Assembly: GCA_051009035.1 (NCBI GenBank)
Contig: JBPCWY010000225.1
Location: 1 to 7,492, forward strand
Source: Persebacter sp051009035
GTDB taxonomy: Bacteria; Pseudomonadota; Gammaproteobacteria; Tethybacterales; Persebacteraceae
DNA length: 7,492 nt
Reading direction: 5' to 3'
In this document: positions 5,996 to 7,492 of the stretch, piece after piece
Layout of the letters: each line of letters begins with the position of its first letter
Position numbering within the stretch: the stretch's first letter is position 1
Program-made: the position numbers and the translations under genes
The notes under the pieces: model-generated
What the model was told of the DNA's origin: nothing
The model's input: the letters and a program-made list of their open reading frames with translations, nothing else
Databases searched by the model: none

Positions 5996-7435
5996 TTATT
6001 CTACGGGGATAAAATCGGCGCGTCCTTTTTCCGGCGAGACGGCGGATAACCGCGCCCGCAAACGGCTTCCCAATTCCAAAACGCGCCCGCTGGCGCGGTG
6101 AGTCGCCCGCCGCAAACCGGCGTTGTATTCCCAATAACCGGGCAGGGAGGAAAACCGCATCAAGCCGTCCGCGCCTAATTCGGCGGCGGCGACAAATACG
6201 CCAAAATGCGTCACGCCCGATACCGCGACTTCGTATTCTTCGCCGATTTTGTCCGCCGCGCGCAAACACAATAAACGCTGCCGGCATTCCCATCCGGCTT
6301 TGTCGGCGGCGATTTCGGTTTGCGAGCAGTGCGCGCCGATTTCGCTCAAATCTTCCGCCGCGTTTTTTTGTCCGGCAATTCCGGCGATAACCGCCCGATG
6401 CGCGAGCAAATCGGGATAGCGGCGAATCGGCGAAGTAAAATGCAAATAGCGCGCGCACGATAATCCGAAATGCCCGGTTTTTTCGTCCGGCGCGTATTCC
6501 GCCCGCGCCAGCGCGCCCAATAAAACCGGCAAAAAACAACCCGCCAGCGCTTCGTCTTTGGCGGAAACGGCTTCCAACGCCGCGCTAAAATCCCCCGCCG
6601 CCGGATGCGCGGGAAAATCTATTCCCAGCGGGCGCAAGGCGCGGCGTAAATTTTCCAAACTTTCCGCCGCCGGTTTTCTGTGAATGCGGTGCAGCGCGGG
6701 CAATTCGCGGCTGATTACAAAATCGGCGGCGCAGCGGTTTGCCGCAATCATGCATTCTTCTACGGCGATATGCGCTTCGTTGCGGCGGATTTCCAACAAT
6801 TCCGGCACGCCCGAATCGGACACTACCGCCCGCATTTCGGGGATTTCCATGATAAACGCGCCCCGTTTTTGCCGCGTTTGTTTTAATTCTTGGGCGACTG
6901 CGGACAGCGGATGGAGTTTGCCGGACATTTCGGCGGCGGCTTCTTCGTAAGTCGTCCGCCTTTGGGAGCGCATCACGCCGCGCGCAAAACGGTATTTTTC
7001 AATTTCGCCCCCGCGAATCTCCATTTCGCAAAACAAACATAATTTATCTTCATCGGGGGAAAGCGAACACGCGCCGTTGGAAAGCGCCGCGGGCAACATC
7101 GGCAATACCCGGTCGGGCAAATAAACGGAATTTCCCCGCCTCCGCGCTTCTTCGTCCAGCGGCGAACCGGGGAGAACAAAAGCGGCGACATCGGCAATCG
7201 CGGTTTGCAGGCAAAACCCGCCGCCGGGCAACGGTGTGCAACGGACGGCATCGTCAAAATCGCGCGCATCCGCCCCGTCTATGGTGATGAAATCTAAATT
7301 ACGAAAATCTTCGCGCTGTGCTTTTTGCGGATTTTTTGCCGCATCTTCCGCGGCTTGCGATAATTCCGCCGAAAATTCACCCGGCAATCCCCGCGCAGAA
7401 ACGACTCTGGAAATCAGTTCGGCGCAAGTGTGCAT
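5996..7435 (-). CDS. rnr: RNase R/RNase II-family 3'-5' exoribonuclease, N-terminally short form
   Basis: RNase R degrades structured RNA processively from the 3' end in the cytoplasm. This product has 479 residues against 813 in E. coli RNase R. Residues 1-50 match the linker before the catalytic domain. The RNB domain (about 50-385) keeps the metal-binding aspartates D53, D59, D61, D62 in TIDGADARDFDDAV, Y163 of the RNA clamp, and HFTSPIRRYPD (332-342) with its catalytic arginine. An S1 domain occupies about 397-475. The helix-turn-helix and both cold-shock domains at the N terminus and the lysine-rich tail are absent. A TAA two codons before the ATG (7444-7442) closes the frame, so the short start is not a wrong start choice. 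GGG (7445-7447) nine bases before the ATG is the only Shine-Dalgarno candidate. A strong terminator ends 12 bases upstream, and no clear promoter lies between. rlmB follows on the same strand, as in E. coli, which supports the rnr name. It may be a natural short form or a partly decayed gene; the conserved active site argues that it is functional. Confidence 0.9.
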   Translation of the reverse strand: MHTCAELISRVVSARGLPGEFSAELSQAAEDAAKNPQKAQREDFRNLDFITIDGADARDFDDAVRCTPLPGGGFCLQTAIADVAAFVLPGSPLDEEARRRGNSVYLPDRVLPMLPAALSNGACSLSPDEDKLCLFCEMEIRGGEIEKYRFARGVMRSQRRTTYEEAAAEMSGKLHPLSAVAQELKQTRQKRGAFIMEIPEMRAVVSDSGVPELLEIRRNEAHIAVEECMIAANRCAADFVISRELPALHRIHRKPAAESLENLRRALRPLGIDFPAHPAAGDFSAALEAVSAKDEALAGCFLPVLLGALARAEYAPDEKTGHFGLSCARYLHFTSPIRRYPDLLAHRAVIAGIAGQKNAAEDLSEIGAHCSQTEIAADKAGWECRQRLLCLRAADKIGEEYEVAVSGVTHFGVFVAAAELGADGLMRFSSLPGYWEYNAGLRRATHRASGRVLELGSRLRARLSAVSPEKGRADFIPVE

Positions 7436-7447
7436 ATAAATTTACCC

Positions 7448-7478
7448 AAAAAAAAGAAGCCCCCTTGACGGGGGCTTC
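7448..7478 (-). terminator. Rho-independent terminator of a gene beyond the right edge
   Basis: On the minus strand GAAGCCCCC (7478-7470) pairs perfectly with GGGGGCTTC (7464-7456) around a five-base loop GTCAA, followed by eight T (7455-7448). It ends only 12 bases before the RNase R ATG. It serves an upstream minus-strand transcript not in the window, or acts as an attenuator for the RNase R gene if transcription reads through. Confidence 0.9.
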
Positions 7479-7492
7479 CTTTAGAGTGGAAC

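Noticed and set aside
5469..6539. Long open frame of 356 codons on the minus strand
   Set aside because: It overlaps the RNase R gene in another frame and continues through repeats, giving Arg-rich peptides with repeat signatures such as SRPPFPRRRESK; no family resemblance.
7465..7470. TTGACG as a -35 box on the plus strand
   Set aside because: It is the loop of the terminator hairpin, and any -10 would fall at the window edge with nothing to support it.

Overview
The window holds five protein genes (one cut by the left edge), one tRNA gene and a dense family of short palindromic repeats. It suggests a Gram-negative bacterium of the Pseudomonadota, most likely gammaproteobacterial or close to it. 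Reasons: a secretin lipoprotein implies an outer membrane, ClpB aligns through its whole length with the Escherichia coli protein, and the order rnr then rlmB on one strand is the arrangement known from E. coli. The coding DNA is GC-rich by eye; the repeat cores and the stretch before the tRNA are AT-rich. No species is claimed.

Layout. Bases 1-363 (minus) are the start of a secretin-family lipoprotein gene that runs out of the window, with a good sigma70-type promoter at 453-481. A shared upstream region of about 230 bases separates it from clpB (594-3188, plus), a complete 864-residue disaggregase with an unusual insertion in its middle domain. Bases 3189-3569 carry a short hairpin and the first full repeat element (A). 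A stand-alone MoaB/CinA-type molybdopterin-binding-domain gene lies at 3570-4319 (minus), with repeat element B upstream of it. tRNA-Asn(GTT) is at 4656-4728 (plus) behind an extended -10 promoter. rlmB (4717-5472, minus) converges on the tRNA and overlaps its 3' end by 12 bases. Bases 5473-5995 are filled with repeats (hairpins, elements C and D). An RNase R-type exoribonuclease gene (5996-7435, minus) lacks the N-terminal helix-turn-helix and cold-shock domains and begins 12 bases after a strong terminator belonging to a gene beyond the right edge.

How the parts work together. RNase R and RlmB act in RNA turnover and 23S rRNA methylation and form a known gene pair, here pushed apart by about 520 bases of repeats. 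ClpB is a heat-shock disaggregase. The secretin gene and the MoaB/CinA-like gene are independent units.

No new multi-gene system is evident. The observations most worth following are the shortened RNase R behind a terminator, the repeat family whose core is inverted within the same flanking sequence, the rlmB stop codon lying inside the tRNA gene, and the ClpB middle-domain insertion.
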